Notes under the pieces: generated by a model
What the model was told of the DNA's origin: nothing
The model's input: the letters and a program-made list of their open reading frames with translations, nothing else
Database searches by the model: none
Program-made: the position numbers and the translations under genes
Assembly: GCF_001666755.1 (NCBI RefSeq)
Contig: NZ_LZJC01000158.1
Span: forward strand, 1 to 64,000
From: Mycobacterium sp. E1214
Lineage (GTDB): Bacteria > Actinomycetota > Actinomycetes > Mycobacteriales > Mycobacteriaceae
Direction: 5' to 3'
DNA length: 64,000 bases
Part shown: one piece after another, positions 17,334 through 25,914 of the stretch
How positions within the stretch are numbered: position 1 is the first letter of the stretch
Layout: each line of letters opens with the position of its first letter

Positions 17334-18979
17334 GCGTCAGGGTACTCGGGCGTCCAGCGCACCTCGGTGATGCGTTGCGCCAGTTCGTCTTCGCTGCGTT
17401 GCGGGGCCACCCCGTCCGCGACGGCCTGGACGGCCACCGCGTGGGCGATGCGGGTGGCGACATCGGGCACGTCGGCCCAATCCGGCAGCAGCGACAGGTC
17501 CGGATCGGTCAGAGCCGGTGAGGCGTCGCCCAGCGTCGCGGCGGCGACCCGCATCATCTCGTCGGTCACCCTCGTCGCCTGCGCGGCGGTCACCGCCAGC
17601 CCCATCGCCGGGAAGATGTAGACGTTGTTGCACTGGGCGATGGTCCGCGTGACGCCGCCGCGCTGCAGCGGCGCGAAGGGCGAACCGGTGGCGATCAGCG
17701 CGCGCCCGTCCGTCCAGGCGTCCAACTCCGCGGGGTGTGCCTCGGCGCGGCTGGTCGGGTTGGACAGCGGAAAGATGATGGGACGCTGGGTCTTTGCGGC
17801 CATCTCCCGCACGATGCTCTCGGTGAATGCGCCCGCGGCCGTGGACAGGCCCAGCAGCACGCCGACGTCGACGTGGTGCACGACGTCGGCGAGTTGCGCC
17901 GGCCCCGACAAGTCCCAGTCGCCGACCCGCGCGGCCGGCTGCGCGAAGGCGCGCTGGCCCGGCGACAGGTCGGTGCGGTCGTCGGTCAACAGGCCCACCA
18001 CGTCGACAACCCAGATCCGTTGCCGCGCAGCCTCGTCGGAGAGCCCCTCGGTCACCATCTCGCGGCGGATCATGTCCAGCACACCGATGCCCGCCGAACC
18101 CGCGCCGAGCATCACGATCTGCTGTTGCGCCAGGGGCCGGTCGGCCACCTGAGCGGCCCCGTGCAGCGCACCGAGGGTGACAGCGGCCGTGCCCTGGATG
18201 TCGTCGTTGAAGGTGAGCAACTGGTCGCGGTAGCGCTCGAGGATCGGTTGCGCGTGCACGGTGGCGAAGTCCTCCCACTGCAGCAGGACATCGGGCAGTT
18301 GCTGGCGCACGGCGCTGACGAATTTGTCGATGAACGCGTCATACTCGTCGTCGTCGATTCGTCGGTGGCGCCAACCCAGATACAACGGGTCGTCGAGCAG
18401 TTCGGCGTTGTCGGTGCCGACGTCGAGGACGATCGGCAGCGTTCGGGCCGGATCGATCCCGCCGATCAGGGTGTAGAGCGACAGCTTGCCGATCGGGATG
18501 CCCATCCCGCCGATCCCCTGATCGCCCAACCCGAGAATCCGCTGCCCGTCGGTCACGACGATCACGTCGACGTCGCGTTGCGGCCGGTTACTGAGCACCT
18601 CGTCGAGGTGATCACGGTCCGGGTAGGAGACGAACAACCCCCGCGGACGGCGGTAGATCTCGCCAAAGCGCTGGCAGGCCTCCCCCACGGTCGGGGTGTA
18701 GACGATCGGCAACGTTTCGGGGATGTGATCGTGCAGCACCCGATAGAACAGGGTCTCGTTGCGATCCTGCAGCGCGCGCAGGTAGATGTGTCGGTCCAGA
18801 TCGTCGCGCCGGGTGGAGAACTCATGCCAGCAGTGGGCGGCTTGCGAGTCGATGGTCTTGACCACCGTGGGCAGCAGGCCCAACAGCCCATACTCGCGCC
18901 GCTCACTTTCGGTGAAGGCGGTGCCCTTGGTCGTCAGCGCGTCGAACAGTCTGGCTTGTCCCCGTTTCGGGTCAGACAC
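17330..18979 (-). CDS. mez: NAD-dependent malic enzyme
   Basis: A 549-aa malate dehydrogenase (oxaloacetate-decarboxylating), converting malate to pyruvate and CO2 at the link between the TCA cycle and gluconeogenesis or lipid synthesis. It has the general-acid Tyr 94 (PIVYTPTVGEACQRF), catalytic Lys 165 (GIPIGKLSLYT), the metal-binding LTFNDDIQGTAA and the Rossmann motif GAGSAGIG. The length matches mycobacterial Mez (about 548 aa). GTG 18979 is the start; the open frame continues 120 codons upstream but that part is antisense to the zinc-finger gene and shows no family match. It is transcribed in the same direction as the zinc-finger gene, 64 nt upstream. Confidence 0.93.
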   Translation of the reverse strand: MSDPKRGQARLFDALTTKGTAFTESERREYGLLGLLPTVVKTIDSQAAHCWHEFSTRRDDLDRHIYLRALQDRNETLFYRVLHDHIPETLPIVYTPTVGEACQRFGEIYRRPRGLFVSYPDRDHLDEVLSNRPQRDVDVIVVTDGQRILGLGDQGIGGMGIPIGKLSLYTLIGGIDPARTLPIVLDVGTDNAELLDDPLYLGWRHRRIDDDEYDAFIDKFVSAVRQQLPDVLLQWEDFATVHAQPILERYRDQLLTFNDDIQGTAAVTLGALHGAAQVADRPLAQQQIVMLGAGSAGIGVLDMIRREMVTEGLSDEAARQRIWVVDVVGLLTDDRTDLSPGQRAFAQPAARVGDWDLSGPAQLADVVHHVDVGVLLGLSTAAGAFTESIVREMAAKTQRPIIFPLSNPTSRAEAHPAELDAWTDGRALIATGSPFAPLQRGGVTRTIAQCNNVYIFPAMGLAVTAAQATRVTDEMMRVAAATLGDASPALTDPDLSLLPDWADVPDVATRIAHAVAVQAVADGVAPQRSEDELAQRITEVRWTPEYPDA

Positions 18980-19043
18980 TGTCCCGGGCCCCTCTCGTTC
19001 GATTCCTGGGCCTCTTCCTGGGCCTCTTCCTCGGGAATGGTCA

Positions 19044-19394
19044 TCAGGTTCGCTGACGCAGCAGCTCCACCCAGTTACGCGGAACTCGACCGCGGGGCCC
19101 CGGCGCGGTCTGATCCGTCGGGCGGCATTCCGGCGCGGCGAGTTCCGGACCCTCGTAGTAGTCGTTGCTGTCGTAGTCCCAGAACCAGTCCTCGCCCGGC
19201 TCGAACGAACGGATGATCGGGTGACCGCTCTCGCGCCAGTGCGCGGTCGCGTGCCGCGACAACGAGTCGTCACAACAGCCGATATGGCCGCACGACGCGC
19301 ACCGGCGTAGGTGCACCCACCAACCGCCGGCGGCTTCACACTCCACGCACCCGGTCCCGCTGGGCGGCACCGAGGGGTCGACGGCAGCGCTCAC
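19044..19394 (-). CDS. UBP-type zinc-finger protein
   Basis: A 116-aa protein dominated by a ZnF-UBP domain: CVECEAAGGWWVHLRRCASCGHIGCCDDSLSRHATAH, here seen as CVEC, WVHLRRCASCGHIGCC and SRHATAHWRESGHPIIRSF. These supply the Cys and His ligands. The C-terminal part is acidic and aromatic (EDWFWDYDSNDYY). In eukaryotes this domain binds the free C-terminus of ubiquitin. Actinobacterial copies are stand-alone and of unknown role. GTG 19394 is chosen as the shortest start that keeps all ligands. Confidence 0.82.
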   Translation of the reverse strand: MSAAVDPSVPPSGTGCVECEAAGGWWVHLRRCASCGHIGCCDDSLSRHATAHWRESGHPIIRSFEPGEDWFWDYDSNDYYEGPELAAPECRPTDQTAPGPRGRVPRNWVELLRQRT

Positions 19395-19787
19395 CGGCCC
19401 CGTCCTTCCCCGCTGACTGAACGCCCGCGACGGCGTGGTGGCCCCGACGGGACGCACCGGGTCCTAACCGTATGCCGCATCGCGTCGCCGCGCACAGCCA
19501 AAGAGAACACCCATGGGTAATTGTCAGGCGTAGCTTGAGTGAACTCTGCGCGCCGCCGGGCGTCGATGATTGGCGCTCACGTGCTGGTGGCGGCCCCAGC
19601 GCCGCCTTCGAAGCGTCGTGAGCGGAATTTTTGCGCACCTCAGTGCACCCCATAGGCTACGCAGCGGCGAGGGGGCCGAAATATTCGTGGGACCAATATT
19701 CAACGTCATTCAGCAAAGCGAACAAGATCAAGTTATGGTCTTCGGAACGGGATGGCGTCACCAGTTCTCGGGCGAAAGGTGGGGGGC
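19395..19787. other. Intergenic region between zinc-finger gene and papA operon
   Basis: A 393-nt stretch without a supportable gene between divergent transcription units. It holds a 10-bp palindrome ACCCATGGGT (19509-19518) and, closer to papA, an AT-rich patch with two AATATTC copies (19680-19686 and 19695-19701), 15 nt apart, which may be part of the papA promoter. A strong ribosome site AGGTGGGGGG precedes the papA ATG. Confidence 0.4.
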
Positions 19788-21182
19788 ATGTTTTTGGGCA
19801 CGGTTGACAACTGGACGGCCGAGGGCACCGTCGCCTGCTGGTTTCCCACCGCGTCTACTTTCGCGCAGGCCGCCGACGCGCAGCCGCACCCAGCGCCCGT
19901 GAGTTATCAGCAATCCCAGCACCTTCAGTATTACCGGCGTCAGGTCGCTCTCGGCCGCGACATTCCCCGGCTCTGCATCGGCGCGTGGGAAATCGGTGGC
20001 ACCTGCGACATGGACGCGATGACGCACGCGGTGAACACGCACGTGCGGCGACACGACACCTACCACGACCGGTTCGCTGTTCGAGACAACGACGAAGTGG
20101 TGCGTTACGTCTTGCCCGACCCGCAGGCCATCACGCTGGCCGCCACGGATCTCGGCAGGATGGCGCCGCAGCAGATTCGCAAATTGCTGCTCGATACCCC
20201 CGATCCGCTGCAATGGGACTGCTTCACCTTCGGCGTTGTTCAGGCCGAGGACAAGTTCACGATTTTCATCGCCATTGACCACCTGCGCGCCGACGGCATG
20301 TCGGCCGGGGTGATCTTTCTGGACATTCAGACCACGTACTTTTCCGCGATTGAAAACGCAGGTGCCCCGGTAATTCCCGCTGCCAGCCACCGTGAATACA
20401 GCGCGACGCAGCGCGCCTACACGGCAAGCCTGACCGACGAGTCACCCGAAATTCGGGCATGGCACGCGTTTCTGGCGGCCAACAATGGCGCGCTGCCGAG
20501 GTTTCCCTTGGAGTTGGGCGAGGCGACCGCCGACACCCCGGGAGCCATCGAGGTGTTCGACATGATGGATGGGGATCAGGGCGAGCGCTTCGAAGCGGTG
20601 TGCCGAGCGGCCGGCGCCCGGTTCAGCGGTGGCGTGTTCGCCTGCGCCGCGCTGACCGAGCGTCGATTGACCGGCGCCGCAACGTATTTCGGGCTCACAC
20701 CGTTCGACAACCGTCGCGATCCTGCGCACGTCCTCACGGTCGGTTGGTTGGCCAGCTTCGTCCCGCTGGCGATCCCGACCGCCGGCGCGTCGTTCGGCGC
20801 GGTGGCCAGCGCCGCACAGGAGTCGTTCAACGCGAACTCGGCGCTGGGCGCGGTGCCGTACTACCACCTGCTCGAGACGCCGGACGGATCGTCGGGTTCG
20901 ATCGAGGTTCCCGACCGGCCCGTCCCGATGTTGTCCTACATCGACATCCGGAAGCTGCCGTTCGGTAACGACTTCGACGGCCTGCGCGCCGGTATTTGGG
21001 GCGACAACCGCCTCTCGGAGACCGTGTGCATGTGGGTCAATCGCATGCGTGACAGCACGCAGCTGGTAGTCGCCTATCCCGGAACCGCCGTCGCACGCAG
21101 GTCCATCCAGCGCTACGTGGAGACGATGCGCGCCGAGTTCACCCGCGCGTGTGACGGCGCCGGGCCGCACACCGATGCCTGA
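19788..21182 (+). CDS. papA: PapA-type polyketide-associated acyltransferase
   Basis: A 464-aa acyltransferase of the PapA1/A2/A3 group, which transfers acyl chains to trehalose or other lipid hydroxyls. The start MFLGTVDNW, SYQQSQHLQYYR, NTHVRRHDTYHDRF, DPLQWDCFTFGVVQ, LTPFDNRRDP and RFSGGVFACAAL match that group closely from memory. The catalytic HxxxDG is intact: His165 and Asp169 (DHLRADG). ATG 19788 has an excellent ribosome site. An ATG at 19752 is less likely. The stop overlaps the permease start by one base (TGATG), the first link in a four-gene coupled operon. Confidence 0.88.
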   Translation: MFLGTVDNWTAEGTVACWFPTASTFAQAADAQPHPAPVSYQQSQHLQYYRRQVALGRDIPRLCIGAWEIGGTCDMDAMTHAVNTHVRRHDTYHDRFAVRDNDEVVRYVLPDPQAITLAATDLGRMAPQQIRKLLLDTPDPLQWDCFTFGVVQAEDKFTIFIAIDHLRADGMSAGVIFLDIQTTYFSAIENAGAPVIPAASHREYSATQRAYTASLTDESPEIRAWHAFLAANNGALPRFPLELGEATADTPGAIEVFDMMDGDQGERFEAVCRAAGARFSGGVFACAALTERRLTGAATYFGLTPFDNRRDPAHVLTVGWLASFVPLAIPTAGASFGAVASAAQESFNANSALGAVPYYHLLETPDGSSGSIEVPDRPVPMLSYIDIRKLPFGNDFDGLRAGIWGDNRLSETVCMWVNRMRDSTQLVVAYPGTAVARRSIQRYVETMRAEFTRACDGAGPHTDA

Positions 21183-22852
21183 TGCAGGCCCGTTCTGCCG
21201 CCGCTGAGAACGTCAATGCTCTAGCGGCGCTGACCTGGCGCACGTTGTCGGGCGCGCGCCGCGACGCCGATCTGTTGTTCGCGGTCCTGGCGCCGGTGGG
21301 CTGCTTCCTCGGGTTCACGGCGGTATTGGGCAGCCTCATCGACACCGGGCCGATGACCTACCCGCAGTACGTCCTCCCCCTGGTGATCGTTCAGTCCATG
21401 CTGTTCGGTGCGATGACCACCGCCGACCGCGCGGCGCGCGATCGACTGTCGGGGTTCGGCTTGCGCCTGCGCACGCACCCGATTCCGGCGGGAGTGCCGC
21501 TGACCGCGCGCATGCTGTACTGCCTGTTACGCGCGGTGATCGCGTTGGTCGCCGCGGTCGCCATCGGGTGGCCGTTCGGGTTCCGCCTGGCCGGCGGCAC
21601 CGGCACGGCGGTGTTGTTTGCGGTCATCGTCATCTCTTTCGCGATGGCAGTGTGTCTGGGCGCGGACGCGCTCGGCTGCCGCGTCGGCTCCGTCGAGTCG
21701 TCGAGCCAACTGCTCTTCCTTCCACAACTGGTGCTGGTGTTGCTGTCCACGGGCATCGCTCCGGCGCAGGCGTTTCCGGCCTGGTTGGGGCCGTTCGTCC
21801 GGTTCCAGCCGGTTTCGCAGGTCACCGCGACACTGCGCGGGCTCGCCGCCGGTCACGTCGCGCCGAGCGATCTGACGGTGACCTTGGCCTGGTGCCTGGG
21901 TTCGTTGGCGTTTTTCGCCGTGCTTGCGGTGCGGATGCAGGCGCGTTGTGCCGCAGCGCGATCGGGGGTGGGGCGGCGTACCGCCCGGGCCACGCGCGAC
22001 GACGCGCCGGCTTCCACGGCAACGCCGGCGATTTCGGTGGCCAAACCCGTTGTCAGAGAACGGCGTTCGTTCACCGCCCCGATGGCGGCATTCGTGGGTC
22101 AGAGCGCTTCGGAGACGGGCAGGCTCTTGCAACGCTGGCGCCGCGACCCGGTGGTCGCCGTGCAGGCGCTGCTGTTCCCGACGCTGCTGCTGCTGGTGTA
22201 CAAATTGCTTATCGGCAAGGCCGTGCTCACGGTGACGGGGCACGACAGCGTGTACGGTCTGGTCCCGATGTGCGCGGTCGCGGGCGCGATCTTCGGGACT
22301 GTGGGCGTCGGCGTGGCGCTCCCGGCCGAACGGGAGTCGGGGCTGCTGGCGAGGTTGTGGGTGCAGCCGGTGCATCGGGCAAGCGCTCTGGCCGGCCGAC
22401 TCGTCGCCGAAGCCGCCCGCACCACCACCTCCGCTGTTGTGCTCACTGTCTTCGGAATCGCCCTGGGCCTGAGGTTCAGCCACGGCTGGGTCAGCGCGCT
22501 CACCTTTGTGCTGCTGCCCGTGGCGATTTCGGCCGGCATGGCGACGGTGGTGATTGCGATCGCCGTTCGCGCGGACGGCAAGGCGATGGTGACCTGGCTG
22601 GGCGCCGGCTGCGTCGTGTTGTTGTTCCTCAACACCGGGGTCGCGCCCGCCGAGAAGTTTCCGGGCTGGCTACAACCCGTGGTGCGTTTCCAGCCGATGT
22701 CGCCGACGATCGAGGCGATGCGAGCGCTGGCGGGTGGCGGGCCGGTGCTGCGGCCGTTGTGGCAGGTGGCCCTGTGGGCCGCCGCGCTGGTCGTGGTATT
22801 CGCGCCCGCGGCCATCCGCGGTTATCGCGCCGCGGCCGAAGCGGGGTGCTAG
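21182..22852 (+). CDS. Duplicated ABC-2 type permease (two DrrB/C-like halves fused)
   Basis: A 556-aa membrane protein with two homologous ABC-2 permease halves. The first spans about 1-260, the second about 290-556, joined by a basic linker (ARSGVGRRTARATRDD). Each half ends with the same block: PFVRFQPVSQVTATLRGLA in the first and PVVRFQPMSPTIEAMRALA in the second. DrrB/DrrC proteins export lipids or drugs and need an ATPase such as DrrA. No ATP-binding subunit is encoded nearby, so it must borrow one. It is coupled to papA before it (TGATG) and the acyltransferase after it (TAGTG). Six membrane helices per half are expected. Confidence 0.83.
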   Translation: MQARSAAAENVNALAALTWRTLSGARRDADLLFAVLAPVGCFLGFTAVLGSLIDTGPMTYPQYVLPLVIVQSMLFGAMTTADRAARDRLSGFGLRLRTHPIPAGVPLTARMLYCLLRAVIALVAAVAIGWPFGFRLAGGTGTAVLFAVIVISFAMAVCLGADALGCRVGSVESSSQLLFLPQLVLVLLSTGIAPAQAFPAWLGPFVRFQPVSQVTATLRGLAAGHVAPSDLTVTLAWCLGSLAFFAVLAVRMQARCAAARSGVGRRTARATRDDAPASTATPAISVAKPVVRERRSFTAPMAAFVGQSASETGRLLQRWRRDPVVAVQALLFPTLLLLVYKLLIGKAVLTVTGHDSVYGLVPMCAVAGAIFGTVGVGVALPAERESGLLARLWVQPVHRASALAGRLVAEAARTTTSAVVLTVFGIALGLRFSHGWVSALTFVLLPVAISAGMATVVIAIAVRADGKAMVTWLGAGCVVLLFLNTGVAPAEKFPGWLQPVVRFQPMSPTIEAMRALAGGGPVLRPLWQVALWAAALVVVFAPAAIRGYRAAAEAGC

Positions 22853-24198
22853 TGGGACGGCTCGGGCTGCTGGACCAGGCTGCTTTCCTGCGGCTGCGCG
22901 CCACCGGTCAGGGCAGCGCGGCGCAATGCACGTGGCTCTACGACCGCGACGTCAACGTCGACGAATTGCGAGCCTTCACCGACCATCTGAGTGCCGGCCT
23001 ACTTGGGCGGCGGATCGAACGGTCGCCGTTGCCGTTCGGCCGGCATCGGTGGGTCCTCGGCGGCCGCCCGCCCCCCGTCGCGGTGGAGCCGGCCCGGCCC
23101 CGGTGGGAGCTCGGTGCGTGGGTCGAACAGCGCGCGCAGGTGCCCGTCGACCCCGAGCATGGCCCGGCCTTCCATCTGGGCGTGTTGCCGCTCGACGACG
23201 GCGGCGCGGCGGTGACCCTGGTCGCCTCGCACTGCGTCGTCGACGGGCTCGCCTTCGTGCAGGCCATCACCGAGGGTGTCAAGAAGGAGCGCCGCAACCT
23301 CGGCTACCCGCTGCCCGGCTCGCGGACCAGGTGGCGCGCGGTGGCCGAGGATCTCGCCGAAGCCCTGCTGTCCCTGCCGACGGTGCTCCGCGCGCTCCTG
23401 GCGACCTTGGTGATCGTGTTCAACGCCAGTCCTGCCAAGGTCCCGCGGTCGACACGTAAGGCATTGGCGCACAATGCCGTTGACGATGTAGCGATCACCC
23501 TGCCGGCGGTCACGCTGCAGACCGACAATGCGGCCTGGGAAGCGCGTGCGCGCAGCCTGGACGGAAGCAGCAACGCGCTTTTCGTCGCGTTCGCGGCCCG
23601 CCTCGCCGATCGCGCGGGCCGGGTGCTCGCCGACGGACACACCGCGACCATCGTGCTGCCGGTGAGTGAGCGCACCTCGGCCGACGACGACCGTGCCAAC
23701 GCGTTGACCTCGATCACCCTGGCCGTCGACGCACGCGCGGTCGCCACCGAGCTCGGCGGCGTGCGCTCCGACCTCAAGGGCGCGTTGAGCGCGCTGCGGC
23801 AGCAGCCCAACGCGATGCTCGCCGGCCTGCCGCTCGTGCCGTTCACTCCGCGATGGCTGGTCCGGCGCGCCGAGGACATCGCGATGTCAGTTGACCAATT
23901 GCCGGTGGGCTGCTCCAATCTCGGCGTCATCGACACGGCGGTGGGCCGCATCGACGGAGCGGACGCCACCGAGATCGCCATCCGGCTCGTCGAGCAGGGC
24001 GCCACCCGCCGTCGGGTCGAAGAGGCCGGCGGCCAGTTGTTCTGCGCCACCGGCAAGGTCGGCGACGCGCGGTTCCTCACCGTGGCCGCCTACCACGAGG
24101 GCGCCGAGAACACCGCGGCGGCCGCGCGTGAGCTCGCCTGCGGAGCGCTCGCCGACCTGGGCCTGCGCGCCGACAGCGGCTACGAGGGCCAGCCTTGA
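22852..24198 (+). CDS. Condensation/acyltransferase-fold protein (PapA/WS-DGAT superfamily)
   Basis: A 448-aa protein of the chloramphenicol-acetyltransferase-like fold. The catalytic motif SHCVVDG (His 127, Asp 131) is complete. A distal NALFVAFAARLADRAGR block and LPVSERTSADDDRANALTSITL resemble wax-ester-synthase and PapA5-like proteins. Start GTG 22852 overlaps the permease stop. The open frame continues upstream through the permease gene in another frame, which is not coding. As a second acyltransferase beside PapA it may put a different acyl chain on the same lipid. Substrates are unknown. Confidence 0.75.
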   Translation: MGRLGLLDQAAFLRLRATGQGSAAQCTWLYDRDVNVDELRAFTDHLSAGLLGRRIERSPLPFGRHRWVLGGRPPPVAVEPARPRWELGAWVEQRAQVPVDPEHGPAFHLGVLPLDDGGAAVTLVASHCVVDGLAFVQAITEGVKKERRNLGYPLPGSRTRWRAVAEDLAEALLSLPTVLRALLATLVIVFNASPAKVPRSTRKALAHNAVDDVAITLPAVTLQTDNAAWEARARSLDGSSNALFVAFAARLADRAGRVLADGHTATIVLPVSERTSADDDRANALTSITLAVDARAVATELGGVRSDLKGALSALRQQPNAMLAGLPLVPFTPRWLVRRAEDIAMSVDQLPVGCSNLGVIDTAVGRIDGADATEIAIRLVEQGATRRRVEEAGGQLFCATGKVGDARFLTVAAYHEGAENTAAAARELACGALADLGLRADSGYEGQP

Positions 24199-25448
24199 GG
24201 GTGGGGCTGAGCCCCGCACCGGCGGACCGCACGCGCCGACGCCGGCATGTCTGGGCAGCGGGGTGCATCGCTGCCTGGTCGTTGACGGTGTTGTGGTGCG
24301 CCGTCGCCGTTGTGCCACTGGACGTCTACTGGATGTCCTACTACGCGGCCGACTACGCGCACGGCTTTGTGCGGCGGGGCCTCGCCGGTGAAGTCGCCGG
24401 GCTGATCCCCGGCCACTATTTCGGGGTCACTCTCGGTCTCAGGTGGCTGTCGACGGTCGCCTGCTTGTCGGGCTTGGTGACACTCGCCTGGCTGGTGCTG
24501 GGCCGCCGCCCGTGGTCGGAACGCCGGATGCTGGTCGCGCTGCTGATCCCCTTGCTGCCCTTTGGCGTTCCCTTCGCCGCCTATTCGGCACGCCCGGACC
24601 TGTTTGGCGGTGCCGCGCTGGCTTTCTTCGCAGCGGCGCTGTCGTTCGCACGGTCGGGTGCCGCGGCAACGGCATGCTGCGCCGCGTACGGCGTCACGAC
24701 AGCCGCGCTCACTCTGGTGCACGAGGCGGTGGGTTTGCAGTTCGCGCTCGGGGCCGTGCTGGTGACCGTCGTCGTCGGAGGTCCGCTGCGGACGGCCCCG
24801 GGCCGGGGTGTGCTACTGGCGGTCCTGCCAGGTGCCGGCACCGCGACCGGCGTGGCGGTGTTCGGCCGCCACGACGTCGCCGCCCAATTGTGTTCAGCGG
24901 TGCCGCATCACACGCTGCCCAACCCGTTCGCCACCGTCACCTCACCCGGCACGTTGCTGCGCTTCGTCATCGATGGGCGGCCCCGTCAGACCGATTATCA
25001 CGACTGGGTCTGCCGTAACGTCCTGCCGAGCTTCGACCACAGCATCGTCGACGCGATTCACAGCGTCGGCCACATCGGTCCCGTCGGGCTCACCATGTCC
25101 TTCGTGTTCGGCGCCGCCGCGGTCGCGGTCACGTTGTGGGGAGTCAGCGCGGTGTCCGGCGTTCCCGTGCGAGCCTTCACCGAGGCGCTACGCGGGCGCG
25201 CCGCCTGGGTGCTTGTGGGGCTGGCGTTGATCGTTCCGGTCTTCCTCACCGGTTACGACTGGACGCGTTGGCTGACCATCGTCGCCTTCGACGTCGGGGT
25301 TGCGTTCCTGCCCTTCGCCGCCCGCCGACCGGAAATCGACCAGGACCTCTCACCGAAAGCGTTGCGAGCGTTCAGGTTCCTGGCCGTCGGGTTGGCGCTG
25401 ATCCCGATCGGCGCCGTCCCCGGCTTCGGCGGGCCGCTGATGGTATGA
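24195..25448 (+). CDS. Polytopic membrane protein of the acylated-lipid operon
   Basis: A 417-aa membrane protein with about nine or ten hydrophobic segments, starting with a basic N-terminus (RTRRRRHVWAAG). The start is TTG 24195, overlapping the previous stop by 4 nt (TTGA); GTG 24201 is an alternative. The first loop after helix one, SYYAADYAHGFVRRGLAGE, recalls actinobacterial membrane proteins of unknown function with a glycosyltransferase-C-like topology. No catalytic motif is certain. As the last gene of the papA operon, it may flip or glycosylate the product. Confidence 0.68.
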   Translation: MRVGLSPAPADRTRRRRHVWAAGCIAAWSLTVLWCAVAVVPLDVYWMSYYAADYAHGFVRRGLAGEVAGLIPGHYFGVTLGLRWLSTVACLSGLVTLAWLVLGRRPWSERRMLVALLIPLLPFGVPFAAYSARPDLFGGAALAFFAAALSFARSGAAATACCAAYGVTTAALTLVHEAVGLQFALGAVLVTVVVGGPLRTAPGRGVLLAVLPGAGTATGVAVFGRHDVAAQLCSAVPHHTLPNPFATVTSPGTLLRFVIDGRPRQTDYHDWVCRNVLPSFDHSIVDAIHSVGHIGPVGLTMSFVFGAAAVAVTLWGVSAVSGVPVRAFTEALRGRAAWVLVGLALIVPVFLTGYDWTRWLTIVAFDVGVAFLPFAARRPEIDQDLSPKALRAFRFLAVGLALIPIGAVPGFGGPLMV

Positions 25449-25541
25449 CCGCGCTCGCGTCACGGGCTGGCGGCCGCCCGGATGAGCCTCAATTTCTCGA
25501 GCACCACGCAGTCCTGATGGTGTGATGTAGAACACACCTCA

Positions 25542-25558
25542 GTACGGTTGTTGCGTAC
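25542..25558. promoter_or_regulatory. Weak inverted repeat upstream of a small membrane protein gene
   Basis: Arms GTACG (25542-25546) and CGTAC (25554-25558) with 7 nt between, in a short AT-richer stretch (TGATGTAGAACACACC precedes it) of the 137-nt gap. It may be part of a promoter for the small gene at 25586. Confidence 0.25.
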
Positions 25559-25585
25559 GTCACATCGGTGCGATTTCATAGATCC

Positions 25586-25792
25586 ATGGTTCGTTCGAGC
25601 AAGGTCGCCGTCGCGCCTCGTGCCGGCGCCGCAGTGCACTCGCACCGACTACTCGTCGCGTTGTTGACCGTCACCGTCTTCATCGCTTCGATCGTGGGCG
25701 TCGTCGCCGCCGCGACCATGGGTCAGCACACCGCGGCGCTCGTCATCGCGCTGGTGGCGGGGGGAAGTTTTTCGGCCGCCGCCCTGTGCTAG
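25586..25792 (+). CDS. Small membrane protein, hypothetical
   Basis: A 68-aa product (74 aa if GTG 25568 is used; neither start has a clear ribosome site). It has a basic N-terminus and two hydrophobic stretches (LLVALLTVTVFIASIVGVVAA and AALVIALVAGGSFSAAAL). It lies between the papA operon and the convergent P450 gene. No family is recognised. Confidence 0.45.
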   Translation: MVRSSKVAVAPRAGAAVHSHRLLVALLTVTVFIASIVGVVAAATMGQHTAALVIALVAGGSFSAAALC

Positions 25793-25914
25793 CGGCACCC
25801 GCGTCGGTCCCTGGCACACGCGGTGCCCACTTGTTGGTGGGTCGGCAGCGCTGAACTGATCAACGCCAGCTCGGCCGTACTTGCGTCCGCGGTGGTGACC
25901 CGGCGGCCGGGACG

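Noticed and set aside
18980-19339. 120-codon upstream extension of the malic enzyme frame
   Set aside because: It overlaps the zinc-finger gene in another frame and family length is already reached from 18979.
21568-22851. Upstream extension of the acyltransferase frame through the permease gene
   Set aside because: The sequence is Arg/Gly-rich shadow of the permease; GTG 22852 with stop-start overlap is a better start.
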